Origin: an uncultured Methanobrevibacter sp.
Lineage (GTDB): Archaea > Methanobacteriota > Methanobacteria > Methanobacteriales > Methanobacteriaceae
NCBI RefSeq assembly: GCF_946184425.1
Contig: NZ_CAMHFP010000011.1
Location: 1-59,389, forward strand
DNA length: 59,389 nucleotides
Direction: 5' to 3'
In this document: in pieces, positions 9,101-24,100 of the stretch
Layout of the letters: every line of letters begins with the position of its first letter
How positions within the stretch are numbered: the stretch's first letter is position 1
Made by a program: the position numbers and the translations under genes
Notes under the pieces: model-generated
The model's database searches: none
Told to the model about the DNA's origin: nothing
What the model saw: only the letters and a program-made list of their open reading frames with translations

Positions 9101-12100
9101 CACTTTAAATGATACAGTCTTTACCAATAATGCTGCAATTCGCGGTGGTGCTGTATATAACAGTGCATCTCACACAACTATTCTGAATTCCAAATATGTA
9201 AATAATACTGCAACTCAAAACTTAAGATTCAACGTTAATGATGTATTATACAGTTTAACTACTATGGGTGGTGCTGTTGCAATTAGAGGATATTCAGTTA
9301 ATGCAACAACATGTGAATTCATCAACAATACTGCTATTGGAATATTCGAAAATGGTGGTCTTGGTGGTGCGATTGCTGTTAATGGATCTGACAATTATAT
9401 ATTCAATTCCACATTTAAATTCAATGAAGCTGTTAAAGGTGGTGCTTTTTATCTGCTTGGTAATTCCACAACCATTTTAAATTCAAGCTTCTATGAAAAT
9501 AATGCTATTAAAGGTGGAGCGGGATATATTGATGGAGAAAATAGCCACATTGAAAATTCAATATTCGATGACAACGATGCAAGACATGACTTAAGGTTTA
9601 CATTATCAGATGTGTTAAAAGATACAGATACTGCTGGTGGTGCTATTTACATTATCGGAAACAATGTCAATGTGACTTCAAGTAATTTCACTGATAACGA
9701 TGCAAAAGCATTTAATGAAAATGTAACTCGTGGAGGTGGAGCATTTTATATTGAAGGAAACAACGCAAACATTTCCAGTTCATACTTTGAAAATAACACT
9801 GCATTAAAAGGTGGAGCTGTATTCATCACAGGAAATCACACCCAATTCTACGATTCAAACTTCACTAAAAATTCTGTAACCAATTTCACAGTTATGGAAG
9901 GATTTGGAGGGGCAATCTATCTGGAAAATTCTCATAACAGTGATATTACCAGATGTATTTTTGACCAAAATACTGCTTCAATAAATGGTGGAGCTATCGA
10001 CTGGCACGAAGGTGCTACTGACGGCCAAATTGTTGATTGTATCTTTACAAACAATACTGCGGGTGCAAATGCAGGTGCGGTATTCTGGTTTGGTGTTGGA
10101 GGGATTATTAAAGGTTCAAATTTCACAGAAAATAAAGCTAATGGTACTGTTAAATGTGTAATGGGCAACTTCGGAGACGGAGGAGCTATCATGTGGACAG
10201 GTTCCAACGGTACTGTGGATGACTGTAACTTTATTAATAATACTGCAAATCAACGTGGAGGTGCTGTATTCCTTAGAAGTGTAGAAGGTCGTGCACCATG
10301 TGATAACAATACATTTAAAAACTCTCACTTTGAAGATAACACAGCAGGAACCAATGGTGGTGCAATTGATTGGTATCAAGGAGCTACTAATGGAGCTATA
10401 GAAAATTCAACATTTGAACACAATGTTGCTAATAGATCTGCAGGTGCAGTATTCTGGAACGGTAATACTGGTAAAATTGTAAGTTCCAATTTCACCAATA
10501 ACTATGTCACAGGTACAAATGTAAATCCTGATAACAATAATACTGGTAATGGTGGTGCAATCATGTGGTTAGGTTCTAACGGTCTTGTAGATGATTGTAT
10601 CTTTGTAAATAATACTGCTCCTAGATTAGGAGGTGCAGTTTATTTGGAAGCTTCAAGTTTCGGAAGTGCTGAAAATACTACATTCAGTAATTCTTACTTC
10701 GAAAACAATGCTGCAGGTATTAACGGTGGTGCTATCAACTGGCATGAAGGTGCTAAAAACGGTAAAATTGTAGATTCAACATTTGTAAACAACACTGCAA
10801 AAGCTAATGGTGGTGCTGTGTTCTGGTTTGGTGATAATGGTAATATTACCGGTTCTGATTTCACTGATAACAAAGCGTTAGGATTAGTCAACGGAACTTA
10901 CTTGGATTCCGGATGTGGTGGTGCTGTTATTTGGACTGGTTCCAATGGTACAGTTGATAACTGTAAGTTTATCAATAACTCTGCTGCTAAAAACGGAGGT
11001 GCAGTATACTTACGTAATTTAACTGAAAACGGTTGTGATAATACTACATTCAGTAATTCTCACTTTGAAAATAATACTGCTGGCCGTAACGGTGGTGCTA
11101 TTGATTGGCATAATGGAGCTACCAACGGTAGAATTGAAAATTCCACTTTGGTCAACAATACTGCTCGTGCTAATGGTGGTGCTGTATACTGGTATGGTAA
11201 TAATGGTAACATTATAGGTTCTAATTTCACTAATAATAAAGCGTTAGGTGAAGTCAACGGAACATTTAACATCAACACAGGTTGTGGTGGTGCTCTTATT
11301 TGGACTGGTTCCAATGGTACTGTAGATAATTGTAACTTTATCAACAATTCCGCTGCTCAAAACGGTGGTGCTGTATTTTTACGTGGAGTACTTTCAGACA
11401 TTTGTGATAATACTACATTTAGTAATTCTCACTTTGAAAATAACACTGCAGGTATTAATGGTGGTGCTATTGATTGGCATGAAGGTGCTACTAACGGCAG
11501 AATTGACAATTCAACATTTGTAAACAATACTGCTCGTGCTAATGGTGGTGCTGTGTTCTGGTATGGTAATAATGGTACTATTGCAGGTTCCAATTTCACT
11601 GACAACAAAGCTTTAGGTACTGCAAAAGGTACTTATGGTCGTTCTGGTGATGGTGGTGCTGTTATTTGGACTGGTTCCAATGGTCTTGTAGATGACTGTA
11701 ACTTTGCAAATAATAATGCTACAAATCGTGGTGGTGCTGTATTCCTAGATGCTATAAATAAAGGTGAGGGTGATAATACTACATTCAGTAATTCTCACTT
11801 TGAAAACAATGTAGCTGGAACAAATGGTGGTGCTATTGACTGGTATGAAGGTGCTACAAATGGTAAAATTGTAAATTCCACATTCGAAAACAACACTGCA
11901 CACAGAGCGGGTGGTGCTGTATACTGGAATGGTTTAAATGGTACTATTGTAGGTTCTAACTTCACTAATAACAAAGCTACCGGTTTAAACAAAACTGCTG
12001 CCGGTAAAGGTGGTGCTGGTGGTGCTGTTATTTGGATTGGATCCAACGGTTTAGTGGATGATTGTATATTTGAAAACAACACTGCTGCTGAAAATGGTGG

Positions 12101-15100
12101 TGCTGTATTCTTACAAGAGTACAACAATCAATGTGATAATACCACATTCAAAAACTCTAAATTCATCAATAACACTGCTGCTAAGAATGGTGGTGCTATA
12201 GACTGGAATGAAGGAGCAACCAATGGATCAATTATCAATTCCACATTTGACAAAAATAATGCAACAAATGGAGGAGCTGTATCATGGTCAGGACATAATG
12301 GTAGAATTATAGATTCTAATTTCACCGACAATTATGCTTCTGAAAATGGTGGTGCTGTTCTTTGGTCAGGTATTAACGGTGAAATAGATAACTCAAGATT
12401 TGTTAACAACACAGCTAAAAACGGTGGTGCTATATATTTACAAAACTGTGAACATGGTGATAAGACTAATGTTACAATTAAAGATTCTTACTTTGAAAAT
12501 AACTCAGCTGTTGATGGTGGTGCTATAAATTGGTATAAAGGTACTAACGCTACTATAGATAATACTGAATTTGTCGATAACTTTGCAAATCGTGGTGGAG
12601 CTGTATTTGTAAATGGTACAGATGGAACCATTAAAAATTCAAACTTCACAGCAAATGAAGCTATCTTAGGTGGTGCGGTATATGCTAATAATGAGAAATT
12701 GACCATTTCAGATTCCAATTTTGATGAAAATGCTGCTATTCAGGGTGGTGCTGCATTTATTGATGCTGCGAAAAATTTCATTAAATATTCAAACTTCACT
12801 ATGAACAATGCTACATACACCTTAAGAAAAGTAAACACTACTGGAAACAATAATAAAACAAAAGGTGGAGCAGTATACATTAACGGAACTGGAACTGTTG
12901 TGGATAATTCAAAATTCTTAAATAACACTGCAGTTACTGAACGTGAATACAACAACGAAACCAATAATCCTTTATCTTCTGATGATGGATTTGGTGGTGC
13001 AATATATGTTGGTGCAGATAATGCACAAATAACCTCAAGTGAATTCAACGATAACAAAGCATGTAATGGATCAGCTTTATACAATGATGCAACTGGCACT
13101 CAATTAGATGGTGACAAATTCATCAAAAACCAAGCTTGGTCATATAATTTAGATGTAAACGCTACTCCAAACAGTACTTTCTATGGAAGTAACATTACTA
13201 TTGAAATAGCAAACTACACTGGAGGAGATAACATCATAAACGGTATTTACAATGCTAAATCAGTTAATTCTATCACATTCAATAATGTGAATTATGTTAT
13301 TAATGATGATGAAAGTAGTATAGGAATCACTGGTGAAACACATCCTGTTTCTGGTGTTGAAAACAGTAACAATGGTAAAGAATTATATCAAGATTCTCTT
13401 GAAAGATACCAGAATATTGTTTTGGAATTCATCAATAATGAAACTGGTAAAGTTGTACGTACTGTAACCATAAAAACTGATGCATATGGTAATTACACAT
13501 TAAATGTAACCGGATTTGCACCAGGAAATTACACAGTTAAAGCATACCACCCAGAAGACAGGAACTATAAATATATTGGCGATGTAACTACATTTGAGAT
13601 TTTACCTTATGTGGATATAAACATTACAAAAACAGTTGAAAGTTACTACACAATTGTTGGAAATAATGTGAAATTTACAGTTACTGTAAGTAATGCGGGT
13701 AATGCTTCAAATGCTTCTAACATAAAAGTCAAAGATATTATTCCTGCGGCTGCAAACTTGGAATTAGTAGAATCAACTGTAACAGATGGTACATTCAGTC
13801 AGGCAGATTGGTCATGGACTATAGATAAATTAGCTAACGGTACCAGTGAAACTTTAACTTTAGTATTTAAAACTACCACTTTAGGTAAATTTAATAATAC
13901 TGTTAATGTAACTTGTGCTGAAGATGAATGGAATTATACCAATAACAATGCTTCTGTATTATTTGAAGTTGTAATGCTTAATTTAACCATTAACAAAACA
14001 GCTAATGTTGAAAGTATTTATGTGATGGAAAACGTTACATTCACAATCAATGTTACAAATAATGCAAAAGTAAATGCAACCAATGTTGTTGTAACTGACA
14101 TTGTTCCAAAAGGTTTCGAATATGTCAAATCCAATGTGACTGGTTATAACAGTAAAACTGGTTTATTGATTATTGATGTTTTAAAACCTGGTGAGTCTTA
14201 CCTGTTTACTATTACTCTTAAGGCTGTAACTAACGGTACCCTAACAAATTATGTCAATGTGACATGCAAGGAAAACAGTACTTTTAAAAAAGCAAATGCA
14301 AGTGTATATGTAATTCCTGTAGTTAATTTAACTGTTGTTAAAAACACTGACTTTGATGATTATATTGTAGGTGATACTGTCGTATTTACAATTACTGTAA
14401 CCAACAATGGACCTTCAAATGCAACAAATATTCAAATTAAAGATATATTTGATAGTGAAGGTTTAGAATTGCTTGATGGTGATTTGGAACAAACTATTGC
14501 ATTTTTAGAAAATGGTACATCCAAATCAGTTACTATTAAGGCAAATGTTACTAAACTCGGTGATTGGATTAATAAAGTTAATGTGACATGTGATCAAAAT
14601 GACACAATCAAATCTGCAAATGTTACTGTACATGTTTACAATGTGGACCTTAGAATAAATAAGACAGCTAATGCAACTTATGTTCCTGTAAATGGTTTAA
14701 TCAACTTCACAATAACTGTTAAAAATCACAGTGATAGGGATGCTCATAATGTTATTATTACAGATACATTAAATAGTGTATTCGAATTAATTCCGGGCAA
14801 TTATAATGTCACTGGTTTAATAGAGGGTAATTTGGTTGTTGAAACCGTTGCTACATTGAAAGCTGGAGAATCTTATTCAATATGGTTTGTTGTAAGGGCA
14901 AAAACTAATGGAACCTATGTGAATACTGCTGGTGTTATCTGTAATGAGGAAAAAACACTTCAGCGTAATAGTGAAACAGTTGTCGTTTATCCTGTTGTTG
15001 ACTTAAAAGTCAATAAGACTTCCAATGTCAAAGTAGGTGAAAACGTTACTGTAAGCAATGATGTTGTATTTACAATTAATGTAACAAATGATGGTATTTC

Positions 15101-18100
15101 AAGTGCTACTGGTGTTAAAATTACTGATGTTGTTCCTGAAGGATTTGAATTTGTAAGTTCAAGTGCTGATGATTATGATAACGAAACTGGTTTGTTAACT
15201 GTTGCTTTAATCAAACCTGGTGAATCATATGTATTTACAATTACATTAAAAGTCATTGCTAATGGTACTTTAACTAATACTGTTAATGTGACCTGCAATG
15301 AAAATAAAACACTCATAAGTAACAGTTCATCAATTAATGCTATTCCAGTCATATTAACTGTTAATAAAACTGCTAATGTAACTTTAGTTGGAAATAATAC
15401 TCTTGTTAACTTTACAATTACTGTAAACAACACAGGTATTGCAAATGCAACTAATATAAATGTTACTGATGTTTTACCAAAAGGATTTGTATTTGTAAGT
15501 GCAAGTGCAGGTTACACAAATAAAACTCAAACAGTCAGTTGGATTATTGATAAGTTAAATGGCGGAAATGTAACTAAATTATGGATTGTTGCCAAATCAA
15601 CTGCTGTAGGCAACTGGTCAAATGTTGTAAATGTAACTTGTAAAGAAAATAAAACTGTTGTCAGCGATAAATTCAATGTAACAATTGGATACACCAATAT
15701 AACTGTTAATAAGACTGCTAATGTTACTGTGGTTGGTAATAATACTTTGGTTAAATTTACTATTATTGTAAACAACACAGGTATTGTGAATGCTACTGGT
15801 GTAACTGTTAAGGATGTATTGCCTAATGGATTTGTGTTTGTTAGTGCAAGTGCAGGTAATATTCCTGTTGGTCAGAAAGTTAGCTGGACTATTGATATGT
15901 TGGAAATTGGTAAACCTGTTGAATTCGTGATTGTTGCTAGGTCTAATGCTACTGGTAATTGGACTAATGTGGTGGATGTTAATTCTACTGAGAATGCGAC
16001 AGTTGTTGATTCTAGTGTTACTGTTGATGTTCGTCCTGTTAGTTTAACTGTTAATAAGACTGCTAATGTTACTGTGGTTGGTAATAATACTTTGGTTAAA
16101 TTTACTATTGTTGTAAATAATACGGGTGTTATGAACGCTACAAATGTTTCCATTAATGATGTATTGCCTGTTGGATTTGTGTTTGTTAGTGCAAGTGCTG
16201 GTAATACTACTGTTGGTCAGAAAGTTAGCTGGACTATTGATAAGTTAAATATAGGCGATGTTAAAGAATTCGTGATTGTTGCTAGGTCTAATGCTACTGG
16301 TAATTGGACTAATGTGGTGGATGTTAATTCTACTGAGAATGCGACAGTTGTTGATTCTAGTGTTACTGTTGATGTTCGTCCTGTTAGTTTAACTGTTAAT
16401 AAGACTGCTAATGTTACTGTGGTTGGTAATAATACTTTGGTTAAATTTACTATTGTTGTAAATAATACGGGTGTTATGAACGCTACAAATGTTTCCATTA
16501 ATGATGTATTGCCTGTTGGATTTGTGTTTGTTAGTGCAAGTGCTGGTAATACTACTGTTGGTCAGAAAGTTAGCTGGACTATTGATAAGTTCGATACAGG
16601 TGATGTTGAAACATTCTGGATAATCGCAAGAACTATTGCAACCAATACAACTACAAATGTTGTAACTGTAACATCTGCTGAAAATAAAACAAATGTGACA
16701 GGTAAAGCTGTTGTTGATATTGTTGAAATTAATGCAACACTCAATAAGACTGCTAATATTACTGTAATTGGTAATAATACTCTTGTCAACTTTACAATTG
16801 TTTTAAATCACACCAGCATTATAAATGCTACAAATGTAACAATTTGTGATGTTTTACCGAACGGATTTGTATTTGTCGATGCAATGGGTGATTATACTCA
16901 AACAGGCAAAGTAATCAAATGGCATTTCGACACAGTAAAATCAGGTCAGGTTATTAGACTTTGGATTACAGCAAGATCAAACTCTACTGGTAAATGGAAT
17001 AATACAGTAAGCGTATCCAGTGATGAAAACATAAGCATTGCAACTACTAATGCTACTGTAAATGTTGTTTCAGTAAATGCAACTGTTAATAAGACTGCTA
17101 ATGTTACTGTAATAGGTAATAATACTTTGGTTAAATTCACAATCAGTGTAAATTATACATCTATTGTAAATGCTACTAATGTGACAATTAAAGATGTTTT
17201 ACCAAGTGGCTTCACATTTGTCGGAGCTTCAGACGGTCACACTCAAGTTGGTCAAAAAGTAGAATGGTATTTCGATACTTTAACTAAAGGATTCTACGAA
17301 CTCTGGATTGTTGCAAGATCCAATGCTGTTGGTAAATGGAACAATACTGTTGTTGCATCATGCAATGAGAATAGTACATTTATTGGTGATAATGCTACCG
17401 TTGATGTATGTCCAGTAAACGCAACTATTAATAAGACTGCTAATGTTACTTTAATAGGTAACAATACTTTGGTTAAATTTACAATCAGTGTAAACTATAC
17501 CTCTGTTGTAAACGCTACTAATGTAACAATCCGTGATGTTTTACCTAATGGATTTACATTTGTAAGTGCTACCGGAGATTATGACAGAAATGGTCAGGAA
17601 ATTAAATGGCATTTCGATAATTTAACAAAAGGTTACTTCGAATTTGAAATTATCGCTAAATCTAATGCTACTGGTAATTGGAAAAATACTGTTACTGCAT
17701 CATGTAATGAAAACAGTACAATAATTTGTGATAATGTCACTGTTGAAGTCGCTCCTGTAAATATAACAGTTATTAAAGATGTTGATGTCAAATCTGTTGA
17801 TGTATTAGGTCTTGTTAACTTCACAATAACTGTAACTAACAATGGAAAAATAAATGTTACAAATGTATCATTTACTGATATAATGGACTTGTCTGTATTC
17901 GAAATTAAAGGTCATAACGGAACATTCAAACAAAATGGAAATGAACTTCTATTTGAAATCGGTTCCTTAAATGTTGGTGATACATACAAAGTTTGGATTC
18001 AAGCAAAAGCTTTAACAAACGGCACTTTCACCAATGTTGTTAACGTGACTTCTTTCGAAAATAAAACAGCGGGTTATGATAATGTTAGTGTAAAAGTGAT

Positions 18101-21100
18101 TCCTATAGTTAATTTAACTGTTGTAAAAACTGTTAATGTTGAAAAAATAGGTTTAAATAATTATGTTGTATTTACAATCAATGTAACTAATAACGGACCA
18201 TCAAATGCAACAAATGTTGAAATTAATGATGCTCTTCCAATCGGATTAGAATATTATGATTCCAATTTAACTGGTTATGTATACGGTGAAGAATATATCG
18301 TTCCATTAATATTGCCAGGTAAATCTTTCGCATTTACCATTACTGCATGGGCTATTGAAGAAGGTAACTTTACTAATAAAGTTTATGTTACCTGTGCTGA
18401 AAATGGCACTGTCAAGAAAGCTAATGCAAGTGTGGAAGTTGTTGTTGTCAATTTGACTGCCGTCAAATATCCGGATAATGCTGTTGTAGGAAATAACTCA
18501 TTGGTAAACTTCACAATTGAAGTTAAAAACAATGATGTTCTTAATGCTACATACGTGTTTGTCTATGATATAATACCGGATGGTTTTGAATTTGTCAATG
18601 CAACTGAAGGTTACTATCATGTCGAAAACTTGGTATTCTGGGTGATTGAAAAATTAGTCAACGGATCAACTGATAAACTTTGGATTGTTTTAAAAACTAC
18701 AAAAGTCGATAATTTAACTAACGAAGTGGAAATTTTCTATACTGAAAATTCCTATAAAGTTTATACAAACAGTACTCTAGAAGTAGTTCCTGTTAATTTA
18801 ACAATCAATAAGACTGCTGGTGTAGATGAGATTTATTTAAATGATGAGATTACTTTCACAATAAACGTTACAAATAATGCTGTTGTTAATGCTACAAACG
18901 TAAATGTAATCGATGTTGTACCTTATGGATTTGAATTTGTCAAATCAAATGCAACAGGTTATGATAACAAAACTGGTTTATTGACAATTCCTGTCATTGA
19001 AGCGGGTAAATCATATCTATTCACAATTACTTTAAAAGCAATAACCAATGGTACTTTAACTAATTATGTTAATGTAACTTCCAGCGAAAACAATACTGTT
19101 GTAAATACTACAGCAAAAGTAAATGTCATTCCTGTGGTTAATTTGACTGTTGTTAAGACTGTTGATGTGGCTGAAGTTTATGTTAATGATGAGGTTACTT
19201 TTACTGTTAATGTGACTAATAATGGTCCGTCTAATGCTACTGGTGTTAAAATCACTGATGTTGTACCTGGTGGATTTGAGTTCGTTAGGGCTAGTGATAG
19301 TGGTTATGATAATGTTACTGGTTTGTTAACAGTTCCTGTTATTGAAGCTGGTGAATCTTTCGTATTTACTATTACTCTTAAAGCAATAACAAACGGTACT
19401 TTGACTAATGTGGTAAATGTAACATCTAAAGAGAACAGTACAGTTAAATGTAACAGCAGTTCAGTTAAAGTAATTCCTGTAGTTAATTTGACTGTTGAGA
19501 AAGTTGCTGATATGTATGATGCTTTAGTCGGTGATGAGATTACTTTCATTATTACTGTAACCAATAACGGTCCGTCTAATGCTACCAATATTAAAGTTAT
19601 CGATATTCTCGATGAAGATGGATTTACTTTAGTAAGTGGTGATTTAGAAAGTGTTATTCCGTTCTTGGAAAGTGGTAAGTACGTAAGTATTGTCATTAAA
19701 GTTAATACAACTTCTAAAGGTTCATTCATGAATACTGTTAATGTAACATGTGATCAAAATGACACTATCAAGTCTGCAAACGCTACCGTGAATGTTTATA
19801 TGACTGATATGAAGATTAATAAGTCTGCTGATGTTAATGTAACTGAAGTAAATGGTCTTGTAAACTTTACAATCGTTGTTAAAAATCATGGTACTACTGC
19901 GGCAACTAATGTTCACATTATTGATGATTTAGGTAGTGGATTTGAGTTTGTTAATGCTAGTGCAGGTTACACAAGAAATGGTCAAACTGTTGTTTGGAAC
20001 GCTCCTAGTGTTGCCAGTGAAGGTTCATACTCTGTATGGATTGTAGCTCGTGCATTGACCAATGGTACATTAAGCAATATTGCTCATGTAAACTGCAGCG
20101 AAGAAAGTACTGTTAAAAACAGCACTTCAACTGTGGATGTAACTCCTGTGGTTAATTTGACTGTTGTTAAGACTGTTGATGTGGCTGAAGTTTATGTTAA
20201 TGATGAGGTTACTTTTACTGTTAATGTGACTAATAATGGTCCGTCTAATGCTACTGGTGTTAAAATCACTGATGTTGTACCTGGTGGATTTGAGTTCGTT
20301 AGGGCTAGTGATAGTGGTTATGATAATGTTACTGGTTTGTTAACAGTTCCTGTTATTGAAGCTGGTGAATCTTTCGTATTTACTATTACTTTGAAAGCTG
20401 TAACTAATGGTACTTTATCCAATGTTGTTAATGTGACATCTGCTGAGAATGATACTGTTGTTAACTCTTCAATCAGTGTTAAAGTTGCTCCTGTGGTTAA
20501 TTTGACTGTTGTTAAGACTGTTGATGTGGCTGAAGTTTATGTTAATGATGAGGTTACTTTTACTGTTAATGTGACTAATAATGGTCCGTCTAATGCTACT
20601 GGTGTTAAAATCACTGATGTTGTACCTGGTGGATTTGAGTTCGTTAGGGCTAGTGATAGTGGTTATGATAATGTTACTGGTTTGTTAACAGTTCCTGTTA
20701 TTGAAGCTGGTGAATCTTTCGTATTTACTATTACTTTGAAAGCTGTAACTAATGGTACTTTATCCAATGTTGTTAATGTGACATCTGCTGAGAATGATAC
20801 TGTTGTTAACTCTTCAATCAGTGTTAAAGTTGCTCCTGTGGTTAATTTGACTGTTGTTAAGACTGTTGATGTGGCTGAAGTTTATGTTAATGATGAGGTT
20901 ACTTTTACTGTTAATGTGACTAATAATGGTCCGTCTAATGCTACTGGTGTTAAAATCACTGATGTTGTACCTGGTGGATTTGAGTTCGTTAGGGCTAGTG
21001 ATAGTGGTTATGATAATGTTACTGGTTTGTTAACAGTTCCTGTTATTGAAGCTGGTGAATCTTTCGTATTTACTATTACTTTGAAAGCTGTAACTAATGG

Positions 21101-24100
21101 TACTTTATCCAATGTTGTTAATGTGACATCTGCTGAGAATGATACTGTTGTTAACTCTTCAATCAGTGTTAAAGTTGCTCCTGTCGTTAATTTGACAGTC
21201 GTTAAAGTTGCTGATATGGATGACGCTACTATAGGTGATGTGATTACATTCACTATTACAGTAACCAATAACGGTCCTTCTGATGCTACTAACATTAGAG
21301 TTATCGATATCTTGGATAAAGGTTTAACTTTAATCAGTGGTGATTTGGAAACTGTTATTCCGTTCCTGGCAAGTGGTAATTCTACTGCTGTTGTTGTTAA
21401 AGTTAGAACTACTGCTAAAGGAGATTACATGAACTGTGTAAATGTATCTTGTGATGAAAACGACACAATTAAATCTGCAAACGCTTCTGTCCATGTTTAC
21501 AATACTGATATGAAGATTATTAAGACTGCTAACGTCACTTCCGTTGATGTAAATGGTCTCGTTAACTTCACAATCATTGTAAAAAATCATGGCCGATTCA
21601 ATGCAACCAATATTCATGTTACTGATGAATTGAGTGGTGCATTTGAGTTTGTTAATGCTAGTGCAGGTTACACAAGAAATGGTCAAACTGTTGTTTGGAA
21701 CGCTCCTAGTGTTGCCAGTGAAGGTTCATACTCTGTATGGATTGTAGCTCGTGCATTGACCAATGGTACATTAAGCAATATTGCTCATGTAAACTGCAGC
21801 GAAGAAAGTACTGTTAAAAACAGCACTTCAACTGTGGATGTAACTCCTGTGGTTAATTTGACTGTTGTTAAGACTGTTGATGTGGCTGAAGTTTATGTTA
21901 ATGATGAGGTTACTTTTACTGTTAATGTGACTAATAATGGTCCGTCTAATGCTACTGGTGTTAAAATCACTGATGTTGTACCTGGTGGATTTGAGTTCGT
22001 TAGGGCTAGTGATAGTGGTTATGATAATGTTACTGGTTTGTTAACAGTTCCTGTTATTGAAGCTGGTGAATCTTTCGTATTTACTATTACTCTTAAAGCA
22101 ATAACCAATGGTACTTTATCCAATGTTGTTAATGTGACATCTGCTGAGAACGATACTGCCGTAACTTCCACAATTAGTGTAAATGTAACTCCTGTGGTTA
22201 ACTTGACTGTTGAGAAGGTTGCAAGCACTGATGATGCATTAGTTGGTGATGAAATTACTTTCACAATTACTGTAACCAATAACGGTCCTTCAAATGCTAC
22301 AAATGTCAAAGTCATTGATATCTTAGATAAAGAAGGATTTGACTTGATTAGTGGTGATTTGGAAACTGTTATTCCAGTTCTTGAAAGTGGCAAGTCTGCA
22401 ACTATTGTTGTAAAAGTTAAAACAATCGCTAAAGGTTCATTCATGAATGCTGTTAATGTAACATGTGATCAAAATGACACTGTCAAATCTGCAAACGCTA
22501 CCGTGAATGTTTATATGACTGATATGAAGATTATTAAGACTGCTAATGTCACTTCCGTTGATGTAAATGGTCTTGTAAACTTTACAATCGTTGTTAAAAA
22601 TCATGGTACTACTGCGGCAACTAATGTTCACATTATTGATGATTTAGGTAGTGGATTTGAGTTTGTTAATGCTAGTGCAGGTTACACAAGAAATGGTCAA
22701 ACTGTTGTTTGGAACGCTCCTAGTGTTGCCAGTGAAGGTTCATACTCTGTATGGATTGTAGCTCGTGCATTGACCAATGGTACATTAAGCAATATTGCTC
22801 ATGTAAACTGCAGCGAAGAAAGTACTGTTAAAAACAGCACTTCAACTGTAGATGTAACTCCTGTAGTAAACTTAACTGTTGAAAAAACTGCAAACGTTGA
22901 AAATATCACAATAGGTAGTGAAGTGACCTTCACAATTAATGTAACCAATCATGGTCCTTCCAAGGCTACAAATGTTGTTGTGGAAGATATATTACCGAAT
23001 GGTTTCGAATTAATTAGTGGAGATGTTAAAACTATTATAGATGTATTGCAAAATGGTGAATCTAAAATAATTACAATTAAAGTTAAAGCTACATCAACCG
23101 GTAATCTTACCAATGTGGTTTCCGTTTACTCAAACGAAAACACAACTATGGTTAAATCAAATGTTACCGTCAGAGTAAATAATCCTAAATTATCTACTAG
23201 CCAAACTCCAGGCGATGAGTTTGTATACTCAGGTAACCAGACTACATTCACAATAAAAGTAACCAATGAAGGTGATGTTCCTCTTACAGGTATCTTTATT
23301 AATGATAAAATCCCTGAAGGTTTAGTTTATGACCACTTCATCGGCCCTAATTGGACTTATGATGGAAACAGATTCCATTACAGTGGTTCTTTAGACGTTG
23401 GTGAAACTGTTGAATTAACAATCGTCGTAAATGCGACTGAAAGCGGAAAATTCACTAATATTGCTTCTGTAGGTTCCGATCAGACTGGTACTTCAACTTC
23501 AAATGCTAGTGTAATTGTTTACACTCCTGCATTAAAAGTACGTGAGATTTCAAACAATCCAACTGCTTTAGTTGGTCAAAGTGTCAGTTTCACTGTAGTT
23601 GTTACTAATATTGGTGACTGTGAACTTACTGGTATTTACACTGTAAATAACTTCCCAGACGGTTTGGTATACACTGGTTACACTGGAGACAGTTGGGATA
23701 AATTGACTAGCGGACTTTTAGGTGCTCCAGTCGGTGGCTGGATACAAGACGGAAACAAATTTGTTTACTTAGGTACATTAAAACCTGGTGAATCAGCTAA
23801 CTACACTTTATACTTCGATACCACAAGAGTTGGTGTATTTACTCCTGAAGTATTGGCAAGTTCTGATTTAACCAGTAATGATTACTCCAACAACACTACT
23901 GTTGTTGTAGAACCTAAATTAGAAGTAAAACAGGTAATTGATAAATCATATATTCACGTTGGTGAAAAAGTTACTGTAACTATTACTGTAACAAATGCTG
24001 GCGGATGTGTCTTAGGCGATGTTTATGTAATTGAAAAAGTTCCTGAAGGATTAAAATTCAACAGTTACTCAGGTAACGGCTGGACCAAATCAGGTGATAA

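Noticed and set aside
20145-21179. Repeats that at first glance might suggest a CRISPR or satellite array
   Set aside because: Units are 345 bp, in frame, and encode Ig-like DUF11 repeats; there are no spacers.
8145-22631. Many long antisense frames within the adhesin gene
   Set aside because: They follow from the repetitive coding sequence on the other strand; they repeat with the repeats and lack start signals.
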